Shown one piece after another: positions 27,074 through 36,684 of a stretch of 64,000 nucleotides of DNA. The DNA comes from Oleispira sp963933055 (GTDB taxonomy: Bacteria; Pseudomonadota; Gammaproteobacteria; Pseudomonadales; Oceanobacteraceae): positions 1 to 64,000 of the forward strand of contig CAWVSY010000008.1 of NCBI GenBank assembly GCA_963933055.1. Reading direction: 5' to 3'. Both the position numbers and the translations under genes were made by a program. The notes under the pieces were generated by a model. That model did no database searches. It was not told the origin of the DNA and saw only the letters and a program-made list of their open reading frames with translations. Position 1 is the stretch's first letter. Every line of letters starts with the position of its first letter.

Positions 27074-29695
27074 ATGAGCAAAGCAGCAGCGACACATACA
27101 CCCATGATGCAGCAATATTTTCGTCTAAAAGCTGAAATTCCAGACATCATGCTTTTTTATCGCATGGGCGATTTTTACGAGCTGTTTTACGATGATGCCC
27201 GCAATGCTTCTCGCTTATTAGACATTACTCTTACTGCACGTGGACACAGTGGTGGCGAGCCGATTCCTATGGCGGGCATTCCCTATCATGCCGCTGAAGG
27301 GTATATCGGCAAGCTCGTTCGCTTAGGTGTTTCGGTCGGCATTGCCGAGCAAGTAGGTGATCCTGCCACGTCTAAAGGCCCCGTTGAGCGTAAAGTGGTT
27401 CGTGTTATTACGCCCGGTACATTAAGTGACGAAGCTTTCTTAGATGAACGTCGCGATAACTTATTAGTCGCGGTCAATAAGCAGAAGCAAAACAAACAAG
27501 ATGTTTATGGCATAGCCATGTTAGACATCAGCTCTGGGCGCTTTGTTGTAATGGAAGTTAGCAGTGAAGATTCTTTATTGGCTGAACTTGAGCGCATCAA
27601 GCCTGCCGAGCTTTTATACAATGAAGATCATGCTTTTCCAGAAGCGTTAACCAACCGCCCTGGTGCTAAATCCCAGGCGCCTTGGCATTTTGAATCCGAT
27701 ACCGCATTTCGCTTATTAACCACACAATTAAAAACCAAAGATTTGCGCGGCTTTGGCTGTGAGGATTTAGTTGTCGCCATTCAAGCTGCTGGTGCTCTGC
27801 TTCAATATGCCCAGGATACTCAACGCACCGGCTTGCCTCATGTTCGTACGTTATTAATTGAGCAGCCAGACGATGCCATCATTATTGATCCCGCGAGTCG
27901 CAAAAACTTAGAGATCGATATTAATCAGCAAGGTGAGACGGAACATACTCTTGCCTGGGTAATGGATAGAACCGCTACGCCTATGGGCAGTCGTTTATTG
28001 CGCCGCTGGTTGAACCGCCCAATTCGTAATCACACTACGTTACAGCAACGCCAACAGCTGATTGCTGAGTCAATTGATGATTACCACTGGGAGCCTTTGC
28101 ATCAGCAATTAAAGGGCATTGGTGATATTGAACGTATTTTATCGCGTATTGCGCTTGGTTCTGCTCGTCCTCGAGACTTAGCGCGTTTGCGCGATGCCTT
28201 GGCGCGCTTGCCTGAGCTGCAAGATTTATTACAAAGCCTCACGGCTGGTCGCGCCAAAGAATTATCGGCACTAATTAAACAGTATCCTGAATGGGTTACA
28301 GAGCTACAAAAAGCGATTATTGATAACCCCCCGGTAATTATTCGCGATGGCGGTGTCATTGCTGAAGGCTATGATGAAGAGCTGGATGAACTGCGTGGCA
28401 TTAGTAAAAACGCCGGTGATTATTTAATTGAAATTGAACAGCGTGAAAAAGAAAAAACGGGAATTTCAACGTTAAAAGTTGGATATAATCGCGTTCATGG
28501 CTACTTCATTGAAATCAGCAAGGCGCAATCTGAAGCGGCCCCTGTTGAATACGTTCGTCGTCAAACACTGAAAAATGCCGAACGCTTTATTACACCAGAA
28601 TTAAAAGAATTTGAAGACAAAGCCCTCAGCGCGAAAAGCCGTTCTTTATCACGCGAGAAGCACTTATACGAACAATTAGTCGAACGCTTAGGGCAAGACC
28701 TCTTCAGTTTACAAGATACCGCTAGCGGCCTTGCTGAGCTGGATGTATTAATTAATCTCGCTGAACGCGCAAGCACTTTAAGGTTTACCGCACCTCAATT
28801 AGTTAATGAACGCGGTATTCATATTACGGGTGGTCGCCATCCGGTTGTTGAAGAAATTATCGACGACCCGTTTGTCGCTAATGGCTTAGATCTTCAGCCA
28901 CAGCAAAGCATGTTAATTATTACCGGTCCAAATATGGGGGGTAAATCGACCTACATGCGCCAGAATGCGTTAATTGTATTACTGGCGCATATTGGCAGCT
29001 ATGTACCTGCAGACAGCGCTGTCATTGGTCCTATCGATAGAATTTTTACCCGCATGGGCTCAGCCGATGATTTGGCCGGTGGTCGTTCAACCTTTATGGT
29101 CGAAATGACTGAAACAGCCAATATTTTGCACAATGCAACACCTAACAGCTTGGTATTAATGGATGAAGTTGGCCGTGGTACCAGTACCTTTGACGGCCTT
29201 TCACTCGCGTGGGCCGCAGCCGTGCATTTAGCGAAAGAAGTGCATGCACTCACGTTGTTTGCTACCCACTATTTTGAAATGACAACCTTGCCTGAGCAAA
29301 TAGAGTCTGTGGTTAACGTTCATTTAACCGCAACCGAACATGATGAACGCATTATCTTTTTGCATAATGTTGAGCCAGGCCCTGCAAGCCAGAGCTATGG
29401 TTTGCAAGTTGCTCAACTTGCGGGTGTGCCTAAAATTGTTATTCAGCAAGCAAAAGAAAAGCTGCACTTATTAGAAAATGAAACCTTTGATGGCGAGAAG
29501 GCTATTGAACAAGCAAAAAACACCGTAGATGCTCCTAATAAACCCGTCGATAGCTCGATTAATCCGATGCAGTCGGATATGTTCTCGCAAGGACCTTCTG
29601 AGGTTGAAATTGCGATTGCTGCCATTTCAGCAGATGACTTAACACCTAAACAAGCATTGGATGAAATCTATCGTCTAAAATCTTTGCTAGGGTAA
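27074..29695 (+). CDS. mutS: DNA mismatch repair protein MutS
   Basis: 873 aa. The mismatch-binding N-terminus has the Phe-x-Glu motif region DIMLFYRMGDFYELFYDDA. Connector, core and clamp domains follow. The ABC ATPase has Walker A GPNMGGKST (about 618-626) and the signature region LVLMDEVGRGTSTFDGLSLAWA. The C-terminal tail includes the tetramerisation and clamp-binding region (NPMQSDMFSQ). It recognises mispairs and recruits MutL. The gene is divergent from recA and upstream of fdxA. Confidence 0.98.
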   Translation: MSKAAATHTPMMQQYFRLKAEIPDIMLFYRMGDFYELFYDDARNASRLLDITLTARGHSGGEPIPMAGIPYHAAEGYIGKLVRLGVSVGIAEQVGDPATSKGPVERKVVRVITPGTLSDEAFLDERRDNLLVAVNKQKQNKQDVYGIAMLDISSGRFVVMEVSSEDSLLAELERIKPAELLYNEDHAFPEALTNRPGAKSQAPWHFESDTAFRLLTTQLKTKDLRGFGCEDLVVAIQAAGALLQYAQDTQRTGLPHVRTLLIEQPDDAIIIDPASRKNLEIDINQQGETEHTLAWVMDRTATPMGSRLLRRWLNRPIRNHTTLQQRQQLIAESIDDYHWEPLHQQLKGIGDIERILSRIALGSARPRDLARLRDALARLPELQDLLQSLTAGRAKELSALIKQYPEWVTELQKAIIDNPPVIIRDGGVIAEGYDEELDELRGISKNAGDYLIEIEQREKEKTGISTLKVGYNRVHGYFIEISKAQSEAAPVEYVRRQTLKNAERFITPELKEFEDKALSAKSRSLSREKHLYEQLVERLGQDLFSLQDTASGLAELDVLINLAERASTLRFTAPQLVNERGIHITGGRHPVVEEIIDDPFVANGLDLQPQQSMLIITGPNMGGKSTYMRQNALIVLLAHIGSYVPADSAVIGPIDRIFTRMGSADDLAGGRSTFMVEMTETANILHNATPNSLVLMDEVGRGTSTFDGLSLAWAAAVHLAKEVHALTLFATHYFEMTTLPEQIESVVNVHLTATEHDERIIFLHNVEPGPASQSYGLQVAQLAGVPKIVIQQAKEKLHLLENETFDGEKAIEQAKNTVDAPNKPVDSSINPMQSDMFSQGPSEVEIAIAAISADDLTPKQALDEIYRLKSLLG

Positions 29696-29732
29696 ATATT
29701 TAGGCCATTGCAATGCCAGCTCATACGCCAAT

Positions 29733-29772
29733 ATGCAATTAATTGCATACTGGTATTGCATTATGATATAAG
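29733..29772 (+). promoter_or_regulatory. Palindrome and possible promoter upstream of fdxA
   Basis: A perfect 16-bp palindrome (ATGCAATT/AATTGCAT, 29733-29748) lies about 120 nt before fdxA. Its right end, TTGCAT, could serve as a -35 with TATAAG (29767-29772) 18 nt on. It may be a binding site or the mutS 3' hairpin. Confidence 0.35.
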
Positions 29773-29869
29773 TTTATTCAATTTATAACCTTGCGGTATT
29801 AGCCAGCCATCACTAGAATGGCGCAACCGTGATGGGCATAGACCCGATGAGATGAGGAGATAGACTGCA

Positions 29870-30199
29870 ATGACATTTGTAGTAGGTGATAATTGTATTA
29901 AGTGTAAGCACACAGACTGTGTCGAAGTATGCCCAGTAGATTGTTTCTACGAAGGCCCTAACTTCTTAGTTATTGACCCAGATGAGTGTATTGATTGCGC
30001 GTTATGTGAGCCTGAGTGTCCAGCACAAGCCATTTTCTCTGAAGATGAAGTACCTGCTGACCAACAACAGTTCATCGAATTAAACGCTGAGTTATCTGAG
30101 ACGTGGCGTGATAACAACATCACTGAAATGAAAGACGCTCCTGCTGATGCAGAAGAGTGGGATGGCGTTCCAAATAAATTACAGTACCTAGAACGTTGA
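29870..30199 (+). CDS. fdxA: Seven-iron ferredoxin
   Basis: A 109-aa ferredoxin of the Azotobacter FdI type. Expected [3Fe-4S] ligands are C9, C17 and C50; [4Fe-4S] ligands are C21, C40, C43 and C46, each one residue beyond the Azotobacter numbers. The C-terminal extension NIT...WDGVPNKLQYLER is typical. It follows mutS in the same direction after 174 nt, with GAGGAG as a good ribosome site. The position beside rpoS and mutS is conserved in Pseudomonas. It is a low-potential electron carrier; its partner here is unknown. Confidence 0.96.
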   Translation: MTFVVGDNCIKCKHTDCVEVCPVDCFYEGPNFLVIDPDECIDCALCEPECPAQAIFSEDEVPADQQQFIELNAELSETWRDNNITEMKDAPADAEEWDGVPNKLQYLER

Positions 30200-30210
30200 T
30201 TTAGCGCATA

Positions 30211-30238
30211 AAAAAAGGGCTACTCCTGTAGCCCCTTT
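30211..30238. terminator. Terminator of fdxA
   Basis: The stem GGGCTAC/GTAGCCC (30217-30223 with 30228-30234) has a 4-nt loop, preceded by A6 and followed by CTTT. It sits 12 nt after the fdxA stop. The A tract makes it usable on the minus strand as well, but the rpoS stop is 175 nt away. Confidence 0.75.
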
Positions 30239-30413
30239 AGCACCCTAACATCCTTTGCATCCTACATAGACAACCTTGTCCAGTTCCTTCCATTTTTGCC
30301 ACCTTGGCGACCAACTCCCTGTTAGTCTATAACTCAATATTGATCATCTTGTGCGATTACTTAGCCACGTTGACTATAGCGGGTAAATATTTCAATTTAA
30401 TGACAATTATTTA

Positions 30414-31397
30414 TTAAGCATCGCCAAAAATAGTACTGGCATTCAATCCTTGGCTTTCCATAATTTCACGCAAACGCTTTAAGGCTTCTACTTGAATTTG
30501 ACGAACACGTTCACGAGTCAAACCAATTTCACGACCTACTTCTTCCAAAGTACTGGTTTCATAGCCTCTTAGGCCAAAGCGACGGGAAACGACTTCACGC
30601 TGCTTCTCAGTTAACTCATCAAGCCAGTCTGAAAGACTGCCAGTAATGTCATTGTTCTGAAGTGTTGTACAAGGATCGGCGCTACGATCATCTGCAACGG
30701 TATCTAACAAGCATTTGTCGGAGTTTGGACCCAATGGTGTATCAACCGAGGTTACACGCTCATTAAGCGCTAGCATGCGCTTCACGTCAGCGACAGGACG
30801 CTCTAATAAATCGGCAATTTCTTCTGGTGAAGGTTCATGGTCTAACTTTTGTGCTAATTCACGGGCAGCGCGCAAATAAACGTTTAATTCTTTCACAACA
30901 TGAATCGGTAAGCGGATTGTACGAGTTTGATTCATGATTGCACGTTCGATGGTCTGGCGGATCCACCAAGTCGCATAAGTCGAAAAGCGGAAGCCACGCT
31001 CTGGATCGAATTTTTCTACTGCTCGAATAAGGCCTAAGTTACCTTCTTCAATCAAATCTAAAAGGGATAAACCACGGTTTACATAACGACGGGAAATTTT
31101 TACAACTAAGCGTAAGTTACTTTCGATCATACGCTTACGGCCTTTCTCATCTCCCTTACGAGCTAGGCGAGCAAAGTGTACTTCTTCTTCTGGGGAGAGT
31201 AATGGCGAAAAGCCAATTTCATTTAAATAAAGTTGTGTCGCATCTAAGGCTTTGGCTGAACTCGGCTCGGCAATAAATCGCTCTTGTGGTGCCTTACTCG
31301 TTCGCTCTACTGACGCTTTGGTTTTCTGTGCTTCTACCGGTGCTTCGATTACTACATCATCGAAAACCTCTGCGCTGATTTTTTGTTGAGCTGCCAT
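30414..31397 (-). CDS. rpoS: RNA polymerase sigma factor RpoS
   Basis: A 327-aa sigma70-family stationary-phase factor. Region 1.2 has ATQLYLNEIGFSPLLSPEEE. Region 2 has the core-binding and -10 elements (NLRLVVKISRRYVNRGLSLLDLIEEGNLGLIRAVEKFDPERGFRFSTYATWWIRQ). Region 4 has the -35 helix-turn-helix (TLEEVGREIGLTRERVRQIQVEALKRLR). The nlpD gene lies upstream in the same direction; in relatives a main rpoS promoter lies inside nlpD. It directs general stress and starvation genes. Confidence 0.97.
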   Translation of the reverse strand: MAAQQKISAEVFDDVVIEAPVEAQKTKASVERTSKAPQERFIAEPSSAKALDATQLYLNEIGFSPLLSPEEEVHFARLARKGDEKGRKRMIESNLRLVVKISRRYVNRGLSLLDLIEEGNLGLIRAVEKFDPERGFRFSTYATWWIRQTIERAIMNQTRTIRLPIHVVKELNVYLRAARELAQKLDHEPSPEEIADLLERPVADVKRMLALNERVTSVDTPLGPNSDKCLLDTVADDRSADPCTTLQNNDITGSLSDWLDELTEKQREVVSRRFGLRGYETSTLEEVGREIGLTRERVRQIQVEALKRLREIMESQGLNASTIFGDA

Positions 31398-31488
31398 GTG
31401 TCGTCCCGCCTTTTTTTCGTTCTTGTTGTTCCTGATTACTATTCAGGTTTCATACCAGAACGCTTAGTTAAACATTAACCTCCTCCAG

Positions 31489-32292
31489 TCACCTTTTCGG
31501 CAAAAATTGGAGGGGGTCTACTGGTCTGCCATTTCGACGGATTTCAAAATGAAGTTTCACTTTATCCGTTCCAGTAGATCCTATTTCGGCAATAATCTGT
31601 CCCGCTTTAATTTTTTCTTTCTCGCGAACCAGAATGCGGCTTGTATGGGCGTATGCACTGAGGAATTGCGCATCGTGTTTTATGATCACCAAATTGCCAT
31701 AACCACGAAGGCCTCTTCCTGCATAAACGACCGTCCCTGCCGCAGCTGCATTTACAGATTCCCCTTTTTTTCCGGCGATATCAATACCCTTGTTTTTCTT
31801 GTTTCTGGTTGAAAAACGCTCAATAACCCTACCTTTTGCAGGCCAACTCCACCCTGCTTTTGTCTCTAATTCTTGGTTGCTTGGCGTAATTGGTCTAGCG
31901 GTTTTCGCATAGCTAACAGGCTTTTTTCTCTTAACAGGTGTTTTCGACGTTTTTCCGACACTACCTACTTTAGTCGTATGCTTTTTCGCCAGACGATTGG
32001 AGATGTCAATTTTCTGTCCAGCATAGATGGTATAGGGTCTTGGAATGGAGTTAGCATTCGCTAACTTGTGGTAATCCCAACCATATGTCCAAGCAATAGA
32101 GAACAAGGTGTCACCTTTTTCCACTACATGGAAAGACGTCGACTTTTTGCTTTTACTGAACTTCTCTTCAGTTGAGATGAATTCTCGACTGCTAATGCAA
32201 CCTGTCATACATACCATAAGCAGAATGACTGAAGTCATAATCACAGTGGATAAAAGCCTATTTCTATCGCTATTTTTTTGACACATGAACAT
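31489..32292 (-). CDS. nlpD: Lipoprotein NlpD, LysM/M23-type amidase activator
   Basis: About 267 aa from the ATG at 32292. A lipoprotein signal ends in MTGC (about residues 26-29). A LysM domain follows (HVVEKGDTLFSIAWTYGWDYHKLANANSI). The C-terminal M23-like domain lacks active-site zinc ligands (NKGIDIAG where HxG is expected, and KLHFEIR instead of HxH). That is the hallmark of NlpD/EnvC-type activators, which switch on AmiC during cell division rather than cut peptidoglycan. The frame is open upstream to 32385, but that would add a non-signal N-terminus. Confidence 0.92.
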   Translation of the reverse strand: MFMCQKNSDRNRLLSTVIMTSVILLMVCMTGCISSREFISTEEKFSKSKKSTSFHVVEKGDTLFSIAWTYGWDYHKLANANSIPRPYTIYAGQKIDISNRLAKKHTTKVGSVGKTSKTPVKRKKPVSYAKTARPITPSNQELETKAGWSWPAKGRVIERFSTRNKKNKGIDIAGKKGESVNAAAAGTVVYAGRGLRGYGNLVIIKHDAQFLSAYAHTSRILVREKEKIKAGQIIAEIGSTGTDKVKLHFEIRRNGRPVDPLQFLPKR

Positions 32293-32468
32293 GATAGCTT
32301 TACGCCTTTTACAATAGTCTATAGTTTCCAAAAAAAAGGTAATAAAAAAAGCACTATGTATTTCTAATTGATCTATAAATAACACATAAAAAATGCTTTT
32401 ATTTTAACTACTACCTTTTATTTTCTAAATTAGCCTCTAGAAAGAGGAATAGGCTTGCCGCCAAGAGC

Positions 32469-33383
32469 CTATCGTTTTCCTTCGCTGTCATGTGAGGAAA
32501 ACTTTTCAAGCAAGATAACACAAGCAAAACCTATAAGAGCCAGCACCAATGCGGGCATTATTTGATCGCCATTTAACCAATCAGGTAAGCGATTTAGCTG
32601 TTCAAAAGGCACTTCTACCCCTTTACTATTCAAACGATAGCTAATCGTTTCTTTCCAGGGCCAGACTTTTAGCAGAGCTCCCAGCATAAAACCCGTCAAT
32701 AAACTGAACATAAGATCTTGATAATGATGCAGTAACCAGCTTAGTAAACGCGAGAAAAGCATTAAACCTAATACCGCGCCTAGTGCAAATATCAGCATAA
32801 TATCCAATTGAAAGCCTTTTACGGCGGCTAAAACGGGGGCATACAACCCCATTAACAATAAGATAAAGCTGCCTGATATACCGGGCAAGATCATCGCACA
32901 GATGGCAATACTGCCAGCAATAAAGATATTGAGGTAACTCGCTTCAATGCTAGTTGGGCTAGCAATACTGATAATAGCGGCTATCAGTGCGCCGACGAAG
33001 AGAGCCATGAAGGTTGTCGGCTGCCAGTGTTTAATTTGCTTTGCCATGTGCAAACTCGACGCCAGAATTAAGCCAAAGAAGAACGACCATAATAAGACGG
33101 CATGCTGATCTAGCAGATAATGAATGACTTTGGCTAAGGTTAAAATTGCCGTTAATATGCCAGCAAGCAAGGTAACTAAGAAAGTCCCATTAATCGCTTT
33201 CCAAGCGGCTTTTGGTCCCTGTTTAAATAAGATAATTAATGCTTGTAGATTCACCGCTTTGATAGAGTCTAAAAGCTCCGTATAAATGCCCGTAATAAAG
33301 GCGATTGTTCCACCTGATACACCAGGCACAACGTCGGCACTGCCCATCGCAATGCCTTTTAAATACAACCACAAATGCTTCAC
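32469..33383 (-). CDS. DUF368 membrane protein, PopT-type undecaprenyl phosphate translocase
   Basis: A 304-aa protein with about nine hydrophobic segments. It starts MKHLWLYLKGIAMGSADVVPGVSGGTIAFITGIYTELL, the DUF368 signature, and repeats the theme at MILPGISGSFILLLMGLY. DUF368 (PopT) proteins have been reported as undecaprenyl phosphate translocases that recycle the lipid carrier for peptidoglycan and surface polymers. The gene lies between pcm and nlpD, a position usually without a gene in Pseudomonas. The link to cell-wall turnover through NlpD is an inference. Confidence 0.85.
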   Translation of the reverse strand: MKHLWLYLKGIAMGSADVVPGVSGGTIAFITGIYTELLDSIKAVNLQALIILFKQGPKAAWKAINGTFLVTLLAGILTAILTLAKVIHYLLDQHAVLLWSFFFGLILASSLHMAKQIKHWQPTTFMALFVGALIAAIISIASPTSIEASYLNIFIAGSIAICAMILPGISGSFILLLMGLYAPVLAAVKGFQLDIMLIFALGAVLGLMLFSRLLSWLLHHYQDLMFSLLTGFMLGALLKVWPWKETISYRLNSKGVEVPFEQLNRLPDWLNGDQIMPALVLALIGFACVILLEKFSSHDSEGKR

Positions 33384-33465
33384 TCGACTTCCCTTCTATT
33401 ACTCATTATTCATTTTTAATTCGTGTAAATTCAGCGTTTCTATTTTTTACGTAGATTTTATCGCT

Positions 33466-33492
33466 AAAAAAAAACCTGCTGGAGCAGGCTTT
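33466..33492 (-). terminator. Terminator downstream of the DUF368/pcm junction
   Basis: On the minus strand AAGCCTGC pairs with GCAGGTTT (one G-U pair) around TCCA, followed by nine T residues. It lies about 35 nt after the pcm stop and before the DUF368 start, so it ends the ispD-to-pcm side and separates it from DUF368. Confidence 0.88.
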
Positions 33493-33525
33493 CAAAGATG
33501 TATTAACGCGTGTGCGTACTATTAG

Positions 33526-34191
33526 TTAAGCGTTTTTGATACCCGCTAAAAACGGTACAAAGTTGACTTCTTCTAAGGTCTTGCGCTGCCAGTGGTCGCC
33601 ATTTCGGGTGACGAGTACAAGCGCTTGTTTATCTCCGCCAACGGGCAATATCATGCGCCCACCCTCGGCCATTTGGTCTAATAATCCTTGTGGAATATCT
33701 TCCGGAGCAGCGGCAGCAATAATTCCGTCATAAGGCCCGCATTGCTGCCAGCCCCAATGACCATCGGATAATTTAAACTTCACGTTATGCAGCTTTAACT
33801 GACGAATACGAGCACGTGCTTTATTAAAGAGAGGCTCGATGCGCTCTACACTATAAAGTTTCTTAACCAGTGGCGCTAATATAGCCGTTTGGTAGCCTGA
33901 GCCTGTACCAATTTCTAGCACGTTTTCTAAAGGACCTTGGGCTAATAGCAGCTCCGTCATTTTCGCGACGATATAAGGCTGACTTATTGTTTGGCCATTA
34001 CCAATCGGCAGTGAGCTATCTTCGTAGGCTCTATGAGCAAGTGCTTCATCAATAAATAGATGGCGTGGTGTTGATGCAATCACATCCAATACTTGTTGAT
34101 TTTCAATGCCGCGATCTCGCAAACGTTGTACTAATCGATTGCGGGTTCTTTGAGAGGTCATCCCAATTCCGGCTAATTGTTGCTCATCCAC
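33526..34191 (-). CDS. pcm: Protein-L-isoaspartate O-methyltransferase
   Basis: A 221-aa SAM-dependent enzyme. Motif I, VLEIGTGSGYQTAIL, is at about 80-94, and post-I and motif II/III regions (KLYSVERIEPLF, YDGIIAAAAPEDIPQGLLDQ) are present. The substrate-side segment PIGNGQTISQPYIVAKMTELL is also seen. It repairs isoaspartyl residues in aged proteins. It lies 62 nt after surE in the same direction, the usual pairing in stress-survival clusters. Confidence 0.97.
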   Translation of the reverse strand: MDEQQLAGIGMTSQRTRNRLVQRLRDRGIENQQVLDVIASTPRHLFIDEALAHRAYEDSSLPIGNGQTISQPYIVAKMTELLLAQGPLENVLEIGTGSGYQTAILAPLVKKLYSVERIEPLFNKARARIRQLKLHNVKFKLSDGHWGWQQCGPYDGIIAAAAPEDIPQGLLDQMAEGGRMILPVGGDKQALVLVTRNGDHWQRKTLEEVNFVPFLAGIKNA

Positions 34192-34253
34192 ACTAGGATC
34201 CTTTCTACTTTCACTAAGTCTAGCTACTTATCTAGCGGCTTGATCATTATTCG

Positions 34254-35003
34254 TTAGATACTTATAAGTTGAGATAAGCATTCTAAAGCATTTCCATGGG
34301 TCATATCCGCCTGGATTGGCGTGATACTGACTTTTCCTTGCTCAATCGCATAGAAGTCAGTGCCTTCTCCAGCATCTGCTCCCTCTCCTGCCGCTGAAAT
34401 CCAATAGCATTCTTTTCCACGTGGATTAGTGGTTAATACGGGATTGTCAGAACGCTCTCGATGCCCTAAGCGCGTAATCTCAATGCCTTTCAATTCCTCG
34501 TAAGGAACATCGGGTACATTAATATTAATAATGGTTCGCGCAGGTAGAGATAATGCTTCAATTTTAGGCAGCAAATCAATCAATACTTTTGCCGCGGTTA
34601 TAAAATGTTTTTTACCGACTAATGAGACGGCAATCGGCGCTTTGTCTAAGAAACGCCCTTCCATTGCCGCGGCGACTGTTCCTGAATAAATAACATCGTC
34701 ACCCAAGTTAGCTCCTGAGTTTATTCCAGCAATCACTCGTTCTAAAGCATATTCTTCACCACGATAGAGCGCATTCAAACCTAAATGGACACAGTCTGTG
34801 GGGGTACCGTTAATGGCAATAAAGCCATTGTCTAAATACAGTGGATGCAATGGGCGATCGAGAGTTAATGAATTCGATACGCCACTTCGATCTCTATCCG
34901 GTGCGATAACGTGATGTTTATAACCCGCCTCCGTTAAGGATTGAGCTAGTTGAGCAAGTCCTGGTGCATGCGCCCCATCGTCATTTGATAATAGGAAAGC
35001 CAT
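34254..35003 (-). CDS. surE: 5'/3'-nucleotidase SurE
   Basis: A 249-aa metal-dependent nucleotidase with the N-terminal signature LLSNDDGAHAPGL, where N7, D8 and D9 bind metal. The conserved segments PDRDRSGVSNSLTLDRPL and SGINSGANLGDDVIYSGTVAAAMEG follow. It dephosphorylates nucleoside monophosphates and helps survival in stationary phase. Its start overlaps the truD stop by one base, so translational coupling is likely. Confidence 0.97.
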   Translation of the reverse strand: MAFLLSNDDGAHAPGLAQLAQSLTEAGYKHHVIAPDRDRSGVSNSLTLDRPLHPLYLDNGFIAINGTPTDCVHLGLNALYRGEEYALERVIAGINSGANLGDDVIYSGTVAAAMEGRFLDKAPIAVSLVGKKHFITAAKVLIDLLPKIEALSLPARTIININVPDVPYEELKGIEITRLGHRERSDNPVLTTNPRGKECYWISAAGEGADAGEGTDFYAIEQGKVSITPIQADMTHGNALECLSQLISI

Positions 35004-36106
35004 TATTTATCACCTTCTTTGTTATCAGCAATACTTTCACTGCCATTATAAACAAAGGGTTTCTCTTCAAACTTGCCTTCGAAGCGATCCGGTTCTTCTA
35101 CGGCTATAAATTCTTGCAATACGGACGTTGCATAGTGGCCAGAAGCAAGTGCAAAGCTGATATTTAAATCGTTATTCTCAAGCCATTGCCATTGCATATT
35201 TTCAATATTAGAAACAATATCGCGGCGCTCTTGGTTTAGGCCGGCGTGCTCCATACCATCACACAACTCATGGTGCGGGCCTGAAATTGTTTTTTCGAGC
35301 TGCAGTGTTTCATCTTTAGACGTTAAACGACCACGGCCCCACATAGGCGCGGTTGCATATTCGGCGGTTTGAGTTTCGTTTCCTTTAACATCAACATCAC
35401 CGGTTAATGATTTTCCCCATAGGCCTTGTGCAATTCGCGCTGCGACAACTTCGTTAAAGATATAAGAACGAGCCGCTGACAGATACATACTTTTCTTTTG
35501 ACGATTTTTTTCACGACGCTGTCCGGTAAGCATCGCGAGTGCTTGATCCATATTACCGCCACCACGACCAAAACGTTGCAAACCAAAATAGTTAGGCACG
35601 CCATTTTTTTTAATGGCTTGTAGATTATTTTCTATAGCCGCTTTTAAGGTTTCGATAGATGCTTCTTGAGACTCAATTGCTTCTTCGGATTTAAGATCGC
35701 GCAAAACGATATTAAAGCGATTGCCAACAAGATCTCCACGGCGTAATTTTTTGCTATGACGAGTTTGGGTAAGGATTTCGATATCTTCGTCAGGAAAAGG
35801 ACGCGCTTCTAGTGCCATTTCAACTTTAGGAGCGTAGATACTGAACCATTGCGTAGTGACGGCGTAGCGATCTTTTTGCCCTGCATAGCTTACGTCGTTT
35901 TCTTTCACGCCAAATTTTTCGGATAATAAACGCGCGACCCAATGGGTATTTACTTCACGTTTTTTAATGTGAAGGTAAATGTGTTCGCCTTCACCCGCGG
36001 GAATCATCAGCGGAATTTCATCAACCTGAAAGTCTTCTGGGTTAAGTTTTAAAATGCCTTTTGCATTTGTTTCAGGGTAGGCTTTTGGCCAATCAAAATT
36101 CCACAT
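35003..36106 (-). CDS. truD: tRNA pseudouridine synthase D
   Basis: The 367-aa enzyme makes pseudouridine 13 in tRNA-Glu. The catalytic aspartate lies in the TruD motif AGQKDRYAVTTQWFSI (about 76-91), and the family signature NGVPNYFGLQRFGRGGGN is at about 170-187. It lies between ispF (10 nt upstream) and surE in a tight operon. Confidence 0.96.
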   Translation of the reverse strand: MWNFDWPKAYPETNAKGILKLNPEDFQVDEIPLMIPAGEGEHIYLHIKKREVNTHWVARLLSEKFGVKENDVSYAGQKDRYAVTTQWFSIYAPKVEMALEARPFPDEDIEILTQTRHSKKLRRGDLVGNRFNIVLRDLKSEEAIESQEASIETLKAAIENNLQAIKKNGVPNYFGLQRFGRGGGNMDQALAMLTGQRREKNRQKKSMYLSAARSYIFNEVVAARIAQGLWGKSLTGDVDVKGNETQTAEYATAPMWGRGRLTSKDETLQLEKTISGPHHELCDGMEHAGLNQERRDIVSNIENMQWQWLENNDLNISFALASGHYATSVLQEFIAVEEPDRFEGKFEEKPFVYNGSESIADNKEGDK

Positions 36107-36116
36107 TATATTTTCT

Positions 36117-36593
36117 CTATGTTCTGTCTATTAATAAAGCAACGGCGTGTACGGAGATGCCTTCTTTGCGGCCTTCAAAGCCGAGTTTTTCTGTGGTGGT
36201 TGCTTTGACATTTACTTGATTTAATTCACAGCTAAGATCTTCTGCGATCCGCTCACGCATGGTATCTATGTGCGGCGCCATTTTCGGCGCTTGGGCAATG
36301 ATGGTGACATCGACGTTGCCAATTTTATAACCTTGCTCAGTTACTAACGTCATCACATGTCGTAATAAACCGCGACTATCAGCGCCGGCAAATTCTTCGT
36401 CGGTATCAGGAAAATGTTTGCCAATATCCCCTAAGGCACACGCACCTAAGAGTGCATCTGATAAAGCATGTAAGGCAACATCACCATCAGAGTGTGCGAT
36501 TAAACCTTGGCTATAAGGGATCTTAACACCGCCCAGAGTTATGAAATCGCCTTCACCAAATTTATGAACATCAAAACCATGACCAATACGCAT
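36117..36593 (-). CDS. ispF: 2-C-methyl-D-erythritol 2,4-cyclodiphosphate synthase
   Basis: A 158-aa enzyme of the non-mevalonate isoprenoid pathway. Metal ligands D8 and H10 lie in MRIGHGFDVHKFG, and the third histidine lies in LIAHSDGDVALHALSDALLGA. The C-terminal VNVKATTTEKLGFEGRKEGI loop is conserved. It forms the cyclic diphosphate from the IspE product. It is separated from ispD by 605 bp, although the two genes are adjacent or fused in many bacteria. Confidence 0.97.
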   Translation of the reverse strand: MRIGHGFDVHKFGEGDFITLGGVKIPYSQGLIAHSDGDVALHALSDALLGACALGDIGKHFPDTDEEFAGADSRGLLRHVMTLVTEQGYKIGNVDVTIIAQAPKMAPHIDTMRERIAEDLSCELNQVNVKATTTEKLGFEGRKEGISVHAVALLIDRT

Positions 36594-36684
36594 TATAACT
36601 TCTCACATTCGTTTCTATTTACTTAAACGCAATACTTTATATCACCACAATAACTAACACGTGCTTACACTCACCCAACAAGTT

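Noticed and set aside
26833..27135. 100-codon frame between recA and mutS
   Set aside because: It overlaps the mutS start out of frame, has no ribosome site or family features, and its composition follows the AT-rich spacer.
31489..32292. NlpD as an active M23 endopeptidase
   Set aside because: The zinc ligands are replaced (NKGIDIAG, KLHFEIR), as in amidase activators.
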